A DNA stretch of 6,714 nt from JANRKG01 sp033763635 (GCA_033763635.1 JANRKG010000166.1:1-6714); one strand, 5' to 3'. Positions 1-6,016 are shown, counted from the first letter of the stretch. A program made the numbers and translations. The notes: generated from the sequence alone by a model not told the origin.

Positions 1-50
1 AATCACGCCCTTGGAGTTATCACTGGCGTTGGCTGGTGAGCCGGGGAACC

Positions 51-67
51 CTCAATCTTTGATTGAG
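51..67. repeat. Small perfect hairpin downstream of the M23 gene
   Basis: CTCAATC, TTT, GATTGAG form a perfect 7-bp inverted repeat with a 3-nt loop, about 70 bases beyond the stop codon of the minus-strand M23 gene. It could be an mRNA 3'-end structure, but no run of T follows on either strand, so it is not a canonical intrinsic terminator. The rest of 1-136 holds no gene I can support. Confidence 0.35.
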
Positions 68-136
68 TGGAGGGGAGCATGAGTGATCTTCTCCCTGAAT
101 CTGCGTCCATACCCGCAGGGTTGGGCGTAGAGGATG

Positions 137-1327
137 TCAAAGGTAACTCATCGGATCGACGGGTTCGCCATCCTGTCTTACCTCAAAGTGTAAATGGGGT
201 CCGGTAGAGAGGCCCGTCGAGCCAACCAGGGCGATCGGCTCCCCTCGTTGCACCGTCTGCCCCTCCGCCACCAGCACCTCGCTGGCATGGGCATACAGGG
301 TTGTGATGCCATTGCCATGATCGAGAATCACAGTATTCCCATACCCACCATACCATCCAGCCATAAACACCATTCCGCTATCCGCTGCCCGGATCGTGCT
401 CCCGTAGTCAGCGGCAAAGTCTACCCCTGCATGAAAGCGCTCGTATCCCAGAATGGGGTGAGTCCGCCAGCCAAACCCGCTGCTAATCTCCCCATCGTTG
501 GGATAGCTCATCTGGCCCGTCCCCCGAAGGACGATGCCCGTTTCCGATCGCCCCGGATCTCGCAGCCGTTGTTGAATCAACTCTCGCACGGTCTCTGAGT
601 CTTTCTCCAATTGTTCTTCTGCCGCCTGTAACGCAACCCGATCGCCCCGCAGCCGTTGTACCAGGGCAGTCTGGGACTGAGCCTGACTTTCAATTACTTT
701 TTTCTGAAAGAGAAGTTGTTGGGTGAGCAAAGCAACCTGATTCTTTTGCCGCTCCACATCCAGGCGTTGTTGTTTGAGTTCATCTGCCTGTTGTTTCAAT
801 CCTGCTAAACGGTCCCGATCGAGTCGGTAAAGCAACTTCAATTGATAGCGGCGATCGAGAAATTGATTGAGATTGCGGCTCTGAAGCAGCAAAGCCCACC
901 CCTGACGGCCCTTCTGCCGTTGCAAATACTGAAGTCGCCCGACCGCTGCTATTTGCCGTTGTTGGTATTGCTGGGTTGCGAGAGCCAGATCTTCTTGCAG
1001 GTATTTGAGGGATTGCTTGGCGAGTTTGAGTTGATATTCGGAGTCTTGAATTCTAACGTTGGTCAGATCGATATTTTGTCGGAGGCCATTCAGGTGTTCT
1101 TCAGCAGCCTTTTGGAGGTTGCGGAGCCGATCGCGCTCTCGGATGATCGCCGATCGCTGTTGCTCGATCTGTTGCTGTTGCTGCTGAAGTTCTTCGACTG
1201 TGGTTCCCTGCGCCACTGCACCAACTAACAAATACCAGCACAATACCAGGAGCAACCCTATCAGACTGAGAGTGCCCCAGAGGTGCCAGAGACGAGAATG
1301 GATGAATGGGTGCGATCGAACCCTCAC
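137..1327 (-). CDS. Exported coiled-coil M23 (LytM) peptidoglycan endopeptidase, EnvC/NlpD-like
   Basis: Predicted 396-aa cell-wall hydrolase acting in the periplasm. Residues 17-38 are a strongly hydrophobic N-terminal segment ending in AVA at 37-39, so this is either a signal peptide cut after A39 or a membrane anchor. A long Gln/Leu/Arg-rich coiled coil follows, roughly residues 43-255. The C-terminal M23/LytM domain (about 272-396) keeps every zinc and catalytic position: H299-x3-D303, H347 and H378-x-H380. Family knowledge: M23 enzymes cut peptide cross-links in peptidoglycan, and EnvC has this layout but has lost the zinc ligands and only activates amidases. Intact ligands here suggest a real endopeptidase, perhaps in septum splitting or wall growth (inference). 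The start is GTG (1325-1327), chosen because AGAAGG lies 5 nt upstream and a good promoter precedes it. It stands alone, divergent from the fructosamine kinase gene. Confidence 0.9.
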   Translation of the reverse strand: MRVRSHPFIHSRLWHLWGTLSLIGLLLVLCWYLLVGAVAQGTTVEELQQQQQQIEQQRSAIIRERDRLRNLQKAAEEHLNGLRQNIDLTNVRIQDSEYQLKLAKQSLKYLQEDLALATQQYQQRQIAAVGRLQYLQRQKGRQGWALLLQSRNLNQFLDRRYQLKLLYRLDRDRLAGLKQQADELKQQRLDVERQKNQVALLTQQLLFQKKVIESQAQSQTALVQRLRGDRVALQAAEEQLEKDSETVRELIQQRLRDPGRSETGIVLRGTGQMSYPNDGEISSGFGWRTHPILGYERFHAGVDFAADYGSTIRAADSGMVFMAGWYGGYGNTVILDHGNGITTLYAHASEVLVAEGQTVQRGEPIALVGSTGLSTGPHLHFEVRQDGEPVDPMSYL

Positions 1328-1370
1328 AAGTACCTTCTAAAAACCAATATCCAAGCAATACTGCTCCCTA

Positions 1371-1398
1371 GTTATAGCGGCTTCTGGAAATCTGTCAA
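1371..1398 (-). promoter_or_regulatory. Sigma70-type promoter of the M23 peptidase gene
   Basis: On the minus strand there is a perfect -35 TTGACA (1393-1398), a 16-bp spacer and a -10 TATAAC (1371-1376, 5 of 6 to consensus). Transcription would begin near 1364, giving a leader of about 37 nt before the GTG start. The -35 box touches the left copy of a 12-bp direct repeat (1382-1393). Confidence 0.6.
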
Positions 1399-1513
1399 CT
1401 TCGGTGATTTCTGAAAAACAATCTACCTGCTGGTTTCGGCTTCGCTCAACCAGTATCCGCGCTCTGAGCGCAGTCGAAGGGCAACCCACAGGTAAGCTCT
1501 TTTCTGGAAATCT
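1382..1513. repeat. 12-bp direct repeat pair flanking a palindromic element
   Basis: TTCTGGAAATCT occurs at 1382-1393 and again at 1502-1513, exactly 120 bp apart. The palindromic element at 1424-1494 lies between the two copies. The pair could be a target-site duplication left by insertion of a small non-autonomous element. Twelve bases is longer than most insertion sequences produce, so local duplication or chance cannot be excluded. Confidence 0.4.
1424..1494. repeat. Imperfect palindromic intergenic repeat, MITE-like
   Basis: The outer ends TACCTG (1424-1429) and CAGGTA (1489-1494) are perfect inverted repeats. The inner arms TTCGGCTTCGCTCA (1435-1448) and TGAGCGCAGTCGAA (1465-1478) match at 12 of 14 positions, with a GGTT/AACC pair between and a 5-nt length difference between the arms. 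From memory, TGAGCG-CAGTCGAA-type palindromes are very common between cyanobacterial genes. The element sits between two divergent genes and is non-coding. It is the main content of the 316-bp gap 1328-1643 besides the M23 promoter. I could not identify a convincing promoter for the rightward kinase gene in that gap. Confidence 0.55.
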
Positions 1514-1643
1514 CCTTAGAGGAGGGATGGAAAATTGTCCAACCATGACAGTGAGTTTCAAGCGGGATGATGCTTTAGGAATTCTCTGCTAATTTAATCT
1601 GTGCGGTTGCCTATGCAGCGAATCGCGAGGGAGCGAGTGATTT

Positions 1644-2507
1644 ATGTGGAAACAGATTGCGACCCATATTAGTGAAGTCACAGATCATGCCTTTGGAGAT
1701 CCAACTCCGCGATCGGTGGGAGGAGGATGCATCAATCAGGGGTATGCGCTGTCGGATGGCGATCGAACCTACTTTGTGAAAGTCAACCGAGCCGTTGACC
1801 TTGGGATGTTTGAGGCAGAAGCGTTGGGTCTCCAGCAGATGCATGCAACCCAGACAATTCGTGTCCCTCGGCCCCTTTGTTCCGGAACAGCGGGGGATTC
1901 AGCCTATCTCGTATTGGAGTGGCTGAACCTGGGTCGAGGGACTGGGCAATCCTGGCGAGAAATGGGCTGTCATCTGGCAAGGATGCACCGGGCGACGAGC
2001 AAGCAAGGCTTTGGTTGGGATCGAGCGAATACGATCGGCTCTACCCCCCAACCCAATCCCTGGACAATGGATTGGACTCAATTTTGGGTAGAACACCGAA
2101 TTGGCTACCAGCTAAACCTTGCCCGGAGACGGGGAGGCTATTTTACAAAGCAGGAACAATTACTGGCCGTCATCCCAGAGATTTTAGCGGACCATCAACC
2201 CCAACCCTCTCTAGTTCATGGCGATCTCTGGTCTGGCAATGCGGCGATTCTGGCGACTGGGGAACCAGTGATTTTTGATCCGGCGACTTACTATGGCGAT
2301 CGAGAAGTGGATCTGGCAATGACTGAGTTATTTGGTCGTTTCCCAACGGAGTTTTATCAGGGATACAACGAAGTTTTCCCCCTGGAATCGGGATATGCCC
2401 GTCGCAAAATTCTCTATAACCTGTACCATATCCTGAATCACTTCAATCTATTCGGCGGGGGATATTCATCTCAAGCAAGCAGCATGATTGAGATGCTATT
2501 GGGGTGA
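1644..2507 (+). CDS. Fructosamine/ketosamine-3-kinase family protein (FN3K-like)
   Basis: The 287-aa product matches the usual length of the FN3K/YniA family, cytosolic kinases that phosphorylate the sugar of glycated amines so that the adduct falls off (protein deglycation). Visible in order: the Gly-rich P-loop GGGCIN (26-31), ATP-binding lysine K46 in FVKVN, an acidic helix-C motif FEAEA (56-60), hinge LVLEWL (89-94), the family-type TIGSTPQPN segment (130-138), catalytic loop HGDLWSGN with D194 and N199, and the metal-binding D212 in FDPA followed by YYGDREVDLAMTELFG. All kinase residues are intact. C29 in the P-loop matches the cysteine reported as a redox switch in plant and animal homologues. 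The start is ATG 1644 with a loose GGAG about 10 nt upstream. egtD follows 89 bp later on the same strand. The true substrate in cyanobacteria (protein fructosamines, ribulosamines or a small metabolite) is unknown. Confidence 0.9.
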   Translation: MWKQIATHISEVTDHAFGDPTPRSVGGGCINQGYALSDGDRTYFVKVNRAVDLGMFEAEALGLQQMHATQTIRVPRPLCSGTAGDSAYLVLEWLNLGRGTGQSWREMGCHLARMHRATSKQGFGWDRANTIGSTPQPNPWTMDWTQFWVEHRIGYQLNLARRRGGYFTKQEQLLAVIPEILADHQPQPSLVHGDLWSGNAAILATGEPVIFDPATYYGDREVDLAMTELFGRFPTEFYQGYNEVFPLESGYARRKILYNLYHILNHFNLFGGGYSSQASSMIEMLLG

Positions 2508-2586
2508 AGCGCAGGAGTATCCTTTAGTGGGAAAATTCATGCGGGGATCACGGGCAATCCTATCCCCAGTGCTTTTGGACCAATCC

Positions 2587-2592
2587 AGGAGG
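2587..2592 (+). promoter_or_regulatory. Strong ribosome binding site of egtD
   Basis: AGGAGG lies 4 nt before the ATG at 2597. It fixes the egtD start even though this makes the protein about 24 residues longer at the N-terminus than the mycobacterial enzyme. Confidence 0.7.
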
Positions 2593-2596
2593 TTCC

Positions 2597-3643
2597 ATGT
2601 CCCCTATTGAAACGATCGGCAGTCAACCCACTGCTTTCCCAAGTCATCCGTCTTTGTCAGACCGTCTACGGATTGATTACCTGATTAATCCCTCTGAACT
2701 CGCTGAAAGTGGTCCTGATTCTGGTCAGGATGTGATTGAAGGATTAGGCCGATCGCCCAAATCCCTCCCACCCCATTACTTCTATGACGATCGCGGCTCA
2801 GAACTATTTGAGCAAATCTGTGATCTGCCCGAATACTATCTAACCCGTACAGAACGAGCTATTCTTCAACAGAATGCAGGGACGATCGCCCATCTGACCG
2901 GACCCTGCGAACTGGTGGAGTTGGGAAGTGGCAGTTCATTCAAAACCCGTATGCTCCTGGATGCCTATCGAGTTCAGGGGAGCGGATTGCGATATTTGCC
3001 GATCGATGTCAGTGCAGGAATTTTAGAAACTAGTGCCCGTCAACTTTTGGAGGAGTATCCAGCGTTGCAAGTGCATGGCATTGTCAGCACCTACGAATTA
3101 GCGCTCTCCCATCTCGGCCCGTCCCCCCTGCCGACTCGCATGATTGCCTTCCTGGGAAGCACCCTGGGTAATCTCACGCCGCAGGAATGCCAGGTCTTTT
3201 TCACCCAGATCCGAGAGGCACTGCAACCCAACGAGTATTTTTTGCTGGGAGTTGATCTGCAAAAAACAAAAGACTTACTGGAAGCGGCCTACAACGATCG
3301 TCAGGGAGTTACCGCCCAATTCAATCTCAATATGTTGAGTCACTTAAACTGGCGGTTTGATGGAGATTTTGATCTGGCGCAGTTTGCCCATGTTGCTTTC
3401 TATAACGAAACCCTGCATCAAATCGAGATTTACCTGAAAAGCCTCACCCAGCAAACGGTCACTCTGAAAGCGTTAGGTTTGACGATCGAGTTCCAGCCCG
3501 GAGAAGCCATCCTGAGCGAAATTTCCCGCAAATTTAACTTGGATGACCTGCAAACGGATCTGCGATCGTTCAACCTAAATCCTGTGCAAACCTGGACTGA
3601 TCCAAAGCAATGGTTTGGCCTCATGCTGTGTCAGGCCCATTAA
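2597..3643 (+). CDS. egtD: L-histidine N-alpha-methyltransferase (ergothioneine biosynthesis)
   Basis: This 348-aa SAM-dependent enzyme converts histidine to hercynine (N-alpha-trimethylhistidine), the first step towards the antioxidant ergothioneine, in the cytosol. Family blocks are plain: SLPPHYFYDD (57-65), LPEYYLTRTE (78-86), the SAM-binding motif VELGSGSSFKT (107-117), AFLGSTLGNLT (184-194), AAYNDRQGVTAQFN (230-243) and SEISRKF (307-313). Against the Mycobacterium smegmatis sequence recalled from memory, Y80, N192, Y232, E308 and S310 match the histidine-binding Y56, N166, Y206, E282 and S284, while I278 replaces M252. The N-terminal ~25 residues are extra and low in complexity. The start rests on AGGAGG 4 nt upstream. 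The 89-bp gap to the kinase gene contains a weak GGGGAT/ATCCCC inverted repeat but no clear terminator, so co-transcription is possible. Neither neighbour is egtB, the sulfoxide synthase needed next, so it must be elsewhere if the pathway is complete. Confidence 0.93.
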   Translation: MSPIETIGSQPTAFPSHPSLSDRLRIDYLINPSELAESGPDSGQDVIEGLGRSPKSLPPHYFYDDRGSELFEQICDLPEYYLTRTERAILQQNAGTIAHLTGPCELVELGSGSSFKTRMLLDAYRVQGSGLRYLPIDVSAGILETSARQLLEEYPALQVHGIVSTYELALSHLGPSPLPTRMIAFLGSTLGNLTPQECQVFFTQIREALQPNEYFLLGVDLQKTKDLLEAAYNDRQGVTAQFNLNMLSHLNWRFDGDFDLAQFAHVAFYNETLHQIEIYLKSLTQQTVTLKALGLTIEFQPGEAILSEISRKFNLDDLQTDLRSFNLNPVQTWTDPKQWFGLMLCQAH

Positions 3644-3661
3644 TTGAAGATTAGAAGTAGG

Positions 3662-3689
3662 GTAGAGATGTTTTACTGAACATCTCTAC
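3662..3689. repeat. Perfect 11-bp hairpin between egtD and the DUF3611 gene
   Basis: GTAGAGATGTT, loop TTACTG, AACATCTCTAC pair over 11 bp without mismatch, starting 19 nt after the egtD stop codon. No T-run follows, so it is not a standard intrinsic terminator, although it could stop exonucleases or mark the egtD mRNA end. From memory, GTAGAGACGTT-type hairpins are a very abundant dispersed repeat between cyanobacterial genes, and I read this as a member of that family. Confidence 0.6.
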
Positions 3690-3750
3690 GGTTTCCGATC
3701 GCCCCCCTGGGTATGACACAATCGGATTAGAAAATCCTGCATTCGATCGC

Positions 3751-4320
3751 ATGTTGTTCAAACCGGACCCGAACCCACCCACCGTTCAACAAATCGCCAA
3801 AGCCTTTCGGCTGACGGGCTGGCTTAGTTTTTGGACTCAGGCTGTTTTGACGGTCGTCTCCACGATCATCCTGTTGTTTGCAGCGGCCTCTAGTGGGTTA
3901 CGTCCTGCGAACAGTGCCCCCAGTCCGGGAACGGGGTCGGGGCTGCTGCTGACTTTTTGTGGATTGGGTGCATTGGGGTTCAGCATTTACTGGGCATTTC
4001 GCTACACCCGCCTTGGACGACGCTTATCTGCTAAGGACAGTGAGGCGCGGCCCAAGAAAGCAGACACGATTCAAGCGGTGCGGATTGGGATTACTTTGAA
4101 TTTAGGAGGAATGCTGTTAACCCTACTGGGATTGGGTGCAACGTTGGGGGGCTTATTTGTGAAAGCAGCAACTCAACAAGGTAGTGTGTTTAATAACGAT
4201 CCCAGTCGGTTGATTCAAGCGGTTGATATTCTGGTGGTGCAATCCAGTATCAATATTATGCTGGGTTTATTTGTCGGGTTGGTAGCTGGCTTCTTTCTGC
4301 TAAACCGCATTATTCGATAG
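3751..4320 (+). CDS. DUF3611 membrane protein (Tic21/PIC1-related)
   Basis: The 189-aa integral membrane protein has four predicted helices at about residues 22-46, 63-86, 113-137 and 160-185, a basic loop (84-104) between helices 2 and 3, and a basic C-terminus NRIIR. Length, topology and the segment IQAVDILVVQSSINIM (155-170) fit the DUF3611 family, found in cyanobacteria and plastids. The plant member, Tic21/PIC1, has been linked both to chloroplast protein import and to iron transport. The bacterial role is not settled and cannot be decided here. The start is ATG 3751, but no Shine-Dalgarno is visible upstream (ATTCGATCGC precedes it), so initiation may be SD-independent. It is 107 bp from egtD behind a hairpin, probably a separate unit, and converges on the Uma2 gene with 19 bp between stop codons. 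Confidence 0.72.
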   Translation: MLFKPDPNPPTVQQIAKAFRLTGWLSFWTQAVLTVVSTIILLFAAASSGLRPANSAPSPGTGSGLLLTFCGLGALGFSIYWAFRYTRLGRRLSAKDSEARPKKADTIQAVRIGITLNLGGMLLTLLGLGATLGGLFVKAATQQGSVFNNDPSRLIQAVDILVVQSSINIMLGLFVGLVAGFFLLNRIIR

Positions 4321-4339
4321 CCGATTTCCTTAGACTGAC

Positions 4340-4903
4340 CTACGAGAAGAGGGTTGCAAGGGGTGTGCTGAATTCCGGGAGCAGGGGAGAGGTGAGGGTG
4401 TCTTTTTCAAGCAGGGTCGCGACGAGTTGCAGTTGGGCTTCTGAACGACGATAGATCTCCAGCGTTTTCAGTTGCCAGTTGACGATCCAATATTCTTGAA
4501 CCCCATGCCGAGAATAGAGCTTAAGTTTGACTTCTCGATCGCGTTGTTCATTCAATTCACCCGGAGAAAGGATTTCCACCATCAACTCTGGAGCTACGGT
4601 CAGGTGTCCGGCAGCGTCTACTCCATTGGCGAGACGATCGCGACTGATCCAAACGACATCGGGAATCACCGCATCGGTCGGTGTGAAAATTACACCAGGG
4701 GATTGAAAGGTACTCCCCAGACCCGTCATCTCTGACCAGCTTTCCAGGCGAACATTCAACTTACTGGCGACCCTTTGATGGCGAATGTGGGGGGCACGAG
4801 TCACAAACAATTCTCCGTCGATGAGTTCGTAGCGAGTCCAGCCGCCATCGTCGGGCATGGCATTGAGATCGCGAATTGTCCAGCGCAGGGAGTGGGGAAC
4901 CAT
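4340..4903 (-). CDS. Uma2 family protein (DUF820, PD-(D/E)xK nuclease fold)
   Basis: The 187-aa product has the full family pattern: YELIDGEL (25-32), a conserved His region (H39-H42), VIPDVVWI (79-86), PELMVEILSP (105-114), DREVKLKLY (122-130) and GVQEYWIV (134-141). D82, E110 and K126 or K128 would form the PD-(D/E)xK active site and all are present, so the fold should be nuclease-competent. Family knowledge: cyanobacterial genomes carry dozens of these genes, often near mobile or repeated DNA, and their targets are largely unknown; 'Uma2' is a name rather than a demonstrated function. The start is ATG at 4901-4903, because an in-frame stop lies about 40 bases upstream with no other ATG between. 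No good Shine-Dalgarno is seen. The gene is monocistronic and converges on the DUF3611 gene. The 271-bp gap on its 5' side (4904-5174) holds a palindromic repeat. Confidence 0.87.
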   Translation of the reverse strand: MVPHSLRWTIRDLNAMPDDGGWTRYELIDGELFVTRAPHIRHQRVASKLNVRLESWSEMTGLGSTFQSPGVIFTPTDAVIPDVVWISRDRLANGVDAAGHLTVAPELMVEILSPGELNEQRDREVKLKLYSRHGVQEYWIVNWQLKTLEIYRRSEAQLQLVATLLEKDTLTSPLLPEFSTPLATLFS

Positions 4904-5087
4904 AGGGAGTTGACCGTTGGGCTTGTCTTTCAGTGTAGTGGATCATTTTATCTGTGTATCCAAATCAAGTTGCTGCAAGGTTCTTTATGGAATGACGAAT
5001 ACGAAGCTTTGCTAGATTGAGTGCTTGTTAAATGCTGCTCAAGCGGAACCATCGGTAGAAGGGGTGCATCAGCTTTGCAAGTTTGCC

Positions 5088-5130
5088 CTCGTCCCCAATC
5101 CTTAACCCCCAGGAGAGGATTGGGGGTGAG
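5088..5130. repeat. Palindromic intergenic repeat (CCCCAATCCT/AGGATTGGGG)
   Basis: Arms 5088-5102 and 5116-5130 pair with 13 of 15 matches, including a perfect 10-bp core CCCCAATCCT (5093-5102) with AGGATTGGGG (5116-5125), around a 13-nt loop. It resembles the CTCATCCCC/CCCTAACCCC-type palindromes that are abundant in cyanobacterial intergenic DNA (from memory). It lies between two minus-strand genes, 45 bp past the stop codon of the 5175-5549 gene, and could cap that mRNA, but no T-run follows. Confidence 0.5.
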
Positions 5131-5174
5131 AGCGATCCATAAAAAATAAATGGAATAACAGCAGGATGGCTTAC

Positions 5175-5549
5175 TTAACTAGCGATCGCCGTTGTTTTGC
5201 GCCGAATCGATCGCTTGCGATCAGACTTTTTCTTTAACCCGATCGCCTGGGCTTCGTTACTCTCGACCCCGAACTGGCCGCGCACGACTTCCTTCATCGC
5301 CAGCACGGCATTGTGAAACTCCCACTCGGCAAGACGGGCCGCATCGGAAGCAGCCCGATAAAGGGCTAACTTTTCCGTTTCGAGTTGTTGGCTGACCAGC
5401 ATAGCTTGATAGGTTTGTTGCAAGCGCTCTGGGGTGGCTTCGGGGCGTTTGGTGCTGTAGTCGGCGATCGTACGGAAGCCGTTGAGGGAATCGATGTCCT
5501 GGGTCAGTTGACGGGTGGTAAGACGACGGTTGGTGTTTTGCAGTGACAT
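5175..5549 (-). CDS. Conserved-type hypothetical protein, 124 aa, helical with basic tail
   Basis: I do not recognise a function. The protein is soluble with no signal peptide or membrane segment. Residues 1-35 are polar. A long amphipathic helix, about 38-92, is rich in Ala, Gln, Glu and Leu. Then comes a short motif GQFGVESNEAQAIGLKKKSDRKR (in pieces: GQFG, then SNE, then GLKKKS-xRKR) and a very basic end (105-119). This FG-x-SNE-x-GLKKKS-xRKR ending recalls a family of short uncharacterised bacterial proteins, which supports a real gene. The basic tail could bind nucleic acid (inference). The start is ATG at 5547-5549 with a weak GAG upstream. A 28-bp palindrome lies 13-41 nt upstream of the start. 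The toxin-antitoxin operon lies 148 bp upstream on the same strand. A perfect HIP1 site overlaps the last codons. Confidence 0.68.
   Translation of the reverse strand: MSLQNTNRRLTTRQLTQDIDSLNGFRTIADYSTKRPEATPERLQQTYQAMLVSQQLETEKLALYRAASDAARLAEWEFHNAVLAMKEVVRGQFGVESNEAQAIGLKKKSDRKRSIRRKTTAIAS
5182..5189. repeat. HIP1 octamer GCGATCGC
   Basis: A perfect copy of the highly iterated palindrome of cyanobacterial genomes, inside the 3' end of the hypothetical gene. Many partial CGATCG copies occur across the window (for example near 232, 546, 850, 1148, 1709 and 3000). This is the main evidence for the host group. Confidence 0.85.
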
Positions 5550-5562
5550 AAAAGCTCAGTGG

Positions 5563-5590
5563 TTAATGGTCACTTAAGAGTGCCCATTAA
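5563..5590. promoter_or_regulatory. 28-bp palindrome upstream of the hypothetical gene (operator or leader hairpin)
   Basis: TTAATGGTCACT (5563-5574) and AGTGCCCATTAA (5579-5590) are inverted repeats with one mismatch in 12 and a 4-nt centre. The site begins 13 nt upstream of the minus-strand start codon at 5549. It could be a repressor operator, or a hairpin in the mRNA leader near the weak ribosome binding site. I found no convincing -35/-10 pair with it. Confidence 0.4.
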
Positions 5591-5697
5591 AACTAGAATA
5601 TTAACTTTTGATACGGAAATCTTCGTGAGATGATTTGTTGGGCTGCTTCAGTCCTTGGTTGGGACAGTACAGCAGGGTTATTTGTGGGAGATTGAGT

Positions 5698-6012
5698 TCA
5701 GCCTACCTGTGCAATCACTTGACCAATTTCTTGAGGGGTTGCACCTGTTGCCAACATTGCCCGAATTAGCAGTTCAATAGAGACTGACGCATCACCGTTT
5801 TCAGCATTGGCAACACGGGGTTGGCTAGAGTGCAATTTATCTGCCAGTTCTGTTTGAGTCATTGATTTTTGCCGTCGTTCTTTTAGGTTGCGGCTTAATG
5901 CCAGCTTAATTTCAATGAGTGTTGTTTCTTCTGGCGTGAGGTCGAGAAATTCTGAAACTGTTCCAACTTTCCAGCCTTTGTCCTCTAGTTTTTTTCTCTT
6001 AGCTTTATCCAT
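5698..6012 (-). CDS. higA: HigA-like HTH (XRE/Cro-CI) antitoxin
   Basis: The 104-aa antitoxin is also the likely operon repressor. The N-terminus GWKVGTVSEFLDLTPEE (13-29) is typical of HigA-like cyanobacterial proteins (from memory). The XRE helix-turn-helix follows at about 51-72 (MTQTELADKLHSSQPRVANA), and the C-terminal helices with SIELLIRAMLATGATPQEI (78-96) match the XRE fold. I start it at ATG 6010-6012 because AGGAGG lies 9 nt upstream, inside the last toxin codons. An ATG at 6037-6039 would add 9 residues and overlap the toxin gene, but has a poor ribosome binding site. Only 4 nt separate the toxin stop codon from this start, so translation is probably coupled. Family knowledge: HigA neutralises HigB and represses its own operon through the HTH. 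Toxin-first order is the HigBA pattern. Confidence 0.85.
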   Translation of the reverse strand: MDKAKRKKLEDKGWKVGTVSEFLDLTPEETTLIEIKLALSRNLKERRQKSMTQTELADKLHSSQPRVANAENGDASVSIELLIRAMLATGATPQEIGQVIAQVG

Positions 6013-6016
6013 GTCC

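Noticed and set aside
3..110. Short minus-strand frame (35 aa) after the M23 gene
   Set aside because: There is no Shine-Dalgarno, no recognisable sequence, and it spans the small hairpin; too short to support.
79..207. Plus-strand 42-codon frame behind a GGAGG-like motif
   Set aside because: It runs antisense into the conserved end of the M23 gene, and its translation shows nothing recognisable; the Shine-Dalgarno match alone is not enough.
194..598. Plus-strand open frame of 134 codons over the M23 gene
   Set aside because: It lies antisense to the conserved LytM domain and its translation has no recognisable domain or protein-like pattern; it is a shadow of the real gene.
842..1228. Leu-rich plus-strand open frame
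   Set aside because: It is the complement of the Gln/Leu coiled-coil region of the M23 protein; the Leu runs come from reverse-reading of CAG/CAA-rich codons.
1527..1592. Short plus-strand frame (21 codons) after GAGGAGGG
   Set aside because: The SD-like motif is only 1-2 nt from the ATG, and the peptide resembles nothing; it more likely belongs to the flank of the repeat element.
1877..2278. Plus-strand +1 frame inside the kinase gene
   Set aside because: It overlaps intact catalytic motifs of the kinase in the correct frame; no sign of frameshift or dual coding.
2543..2567. GGGGAT/ATCCCC inverted repeat between the kinase gene and egtD as a terminator
   Set aside because: Only 6 bp of stem with a 13-nt loop and no T-run, too weak to call.
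4775..5020. Plus-strand frame over the start of the Uma2 gene
   Set aside because: It is antisense to conserved Uma2 N-terminal motifs and has no protein-like features.
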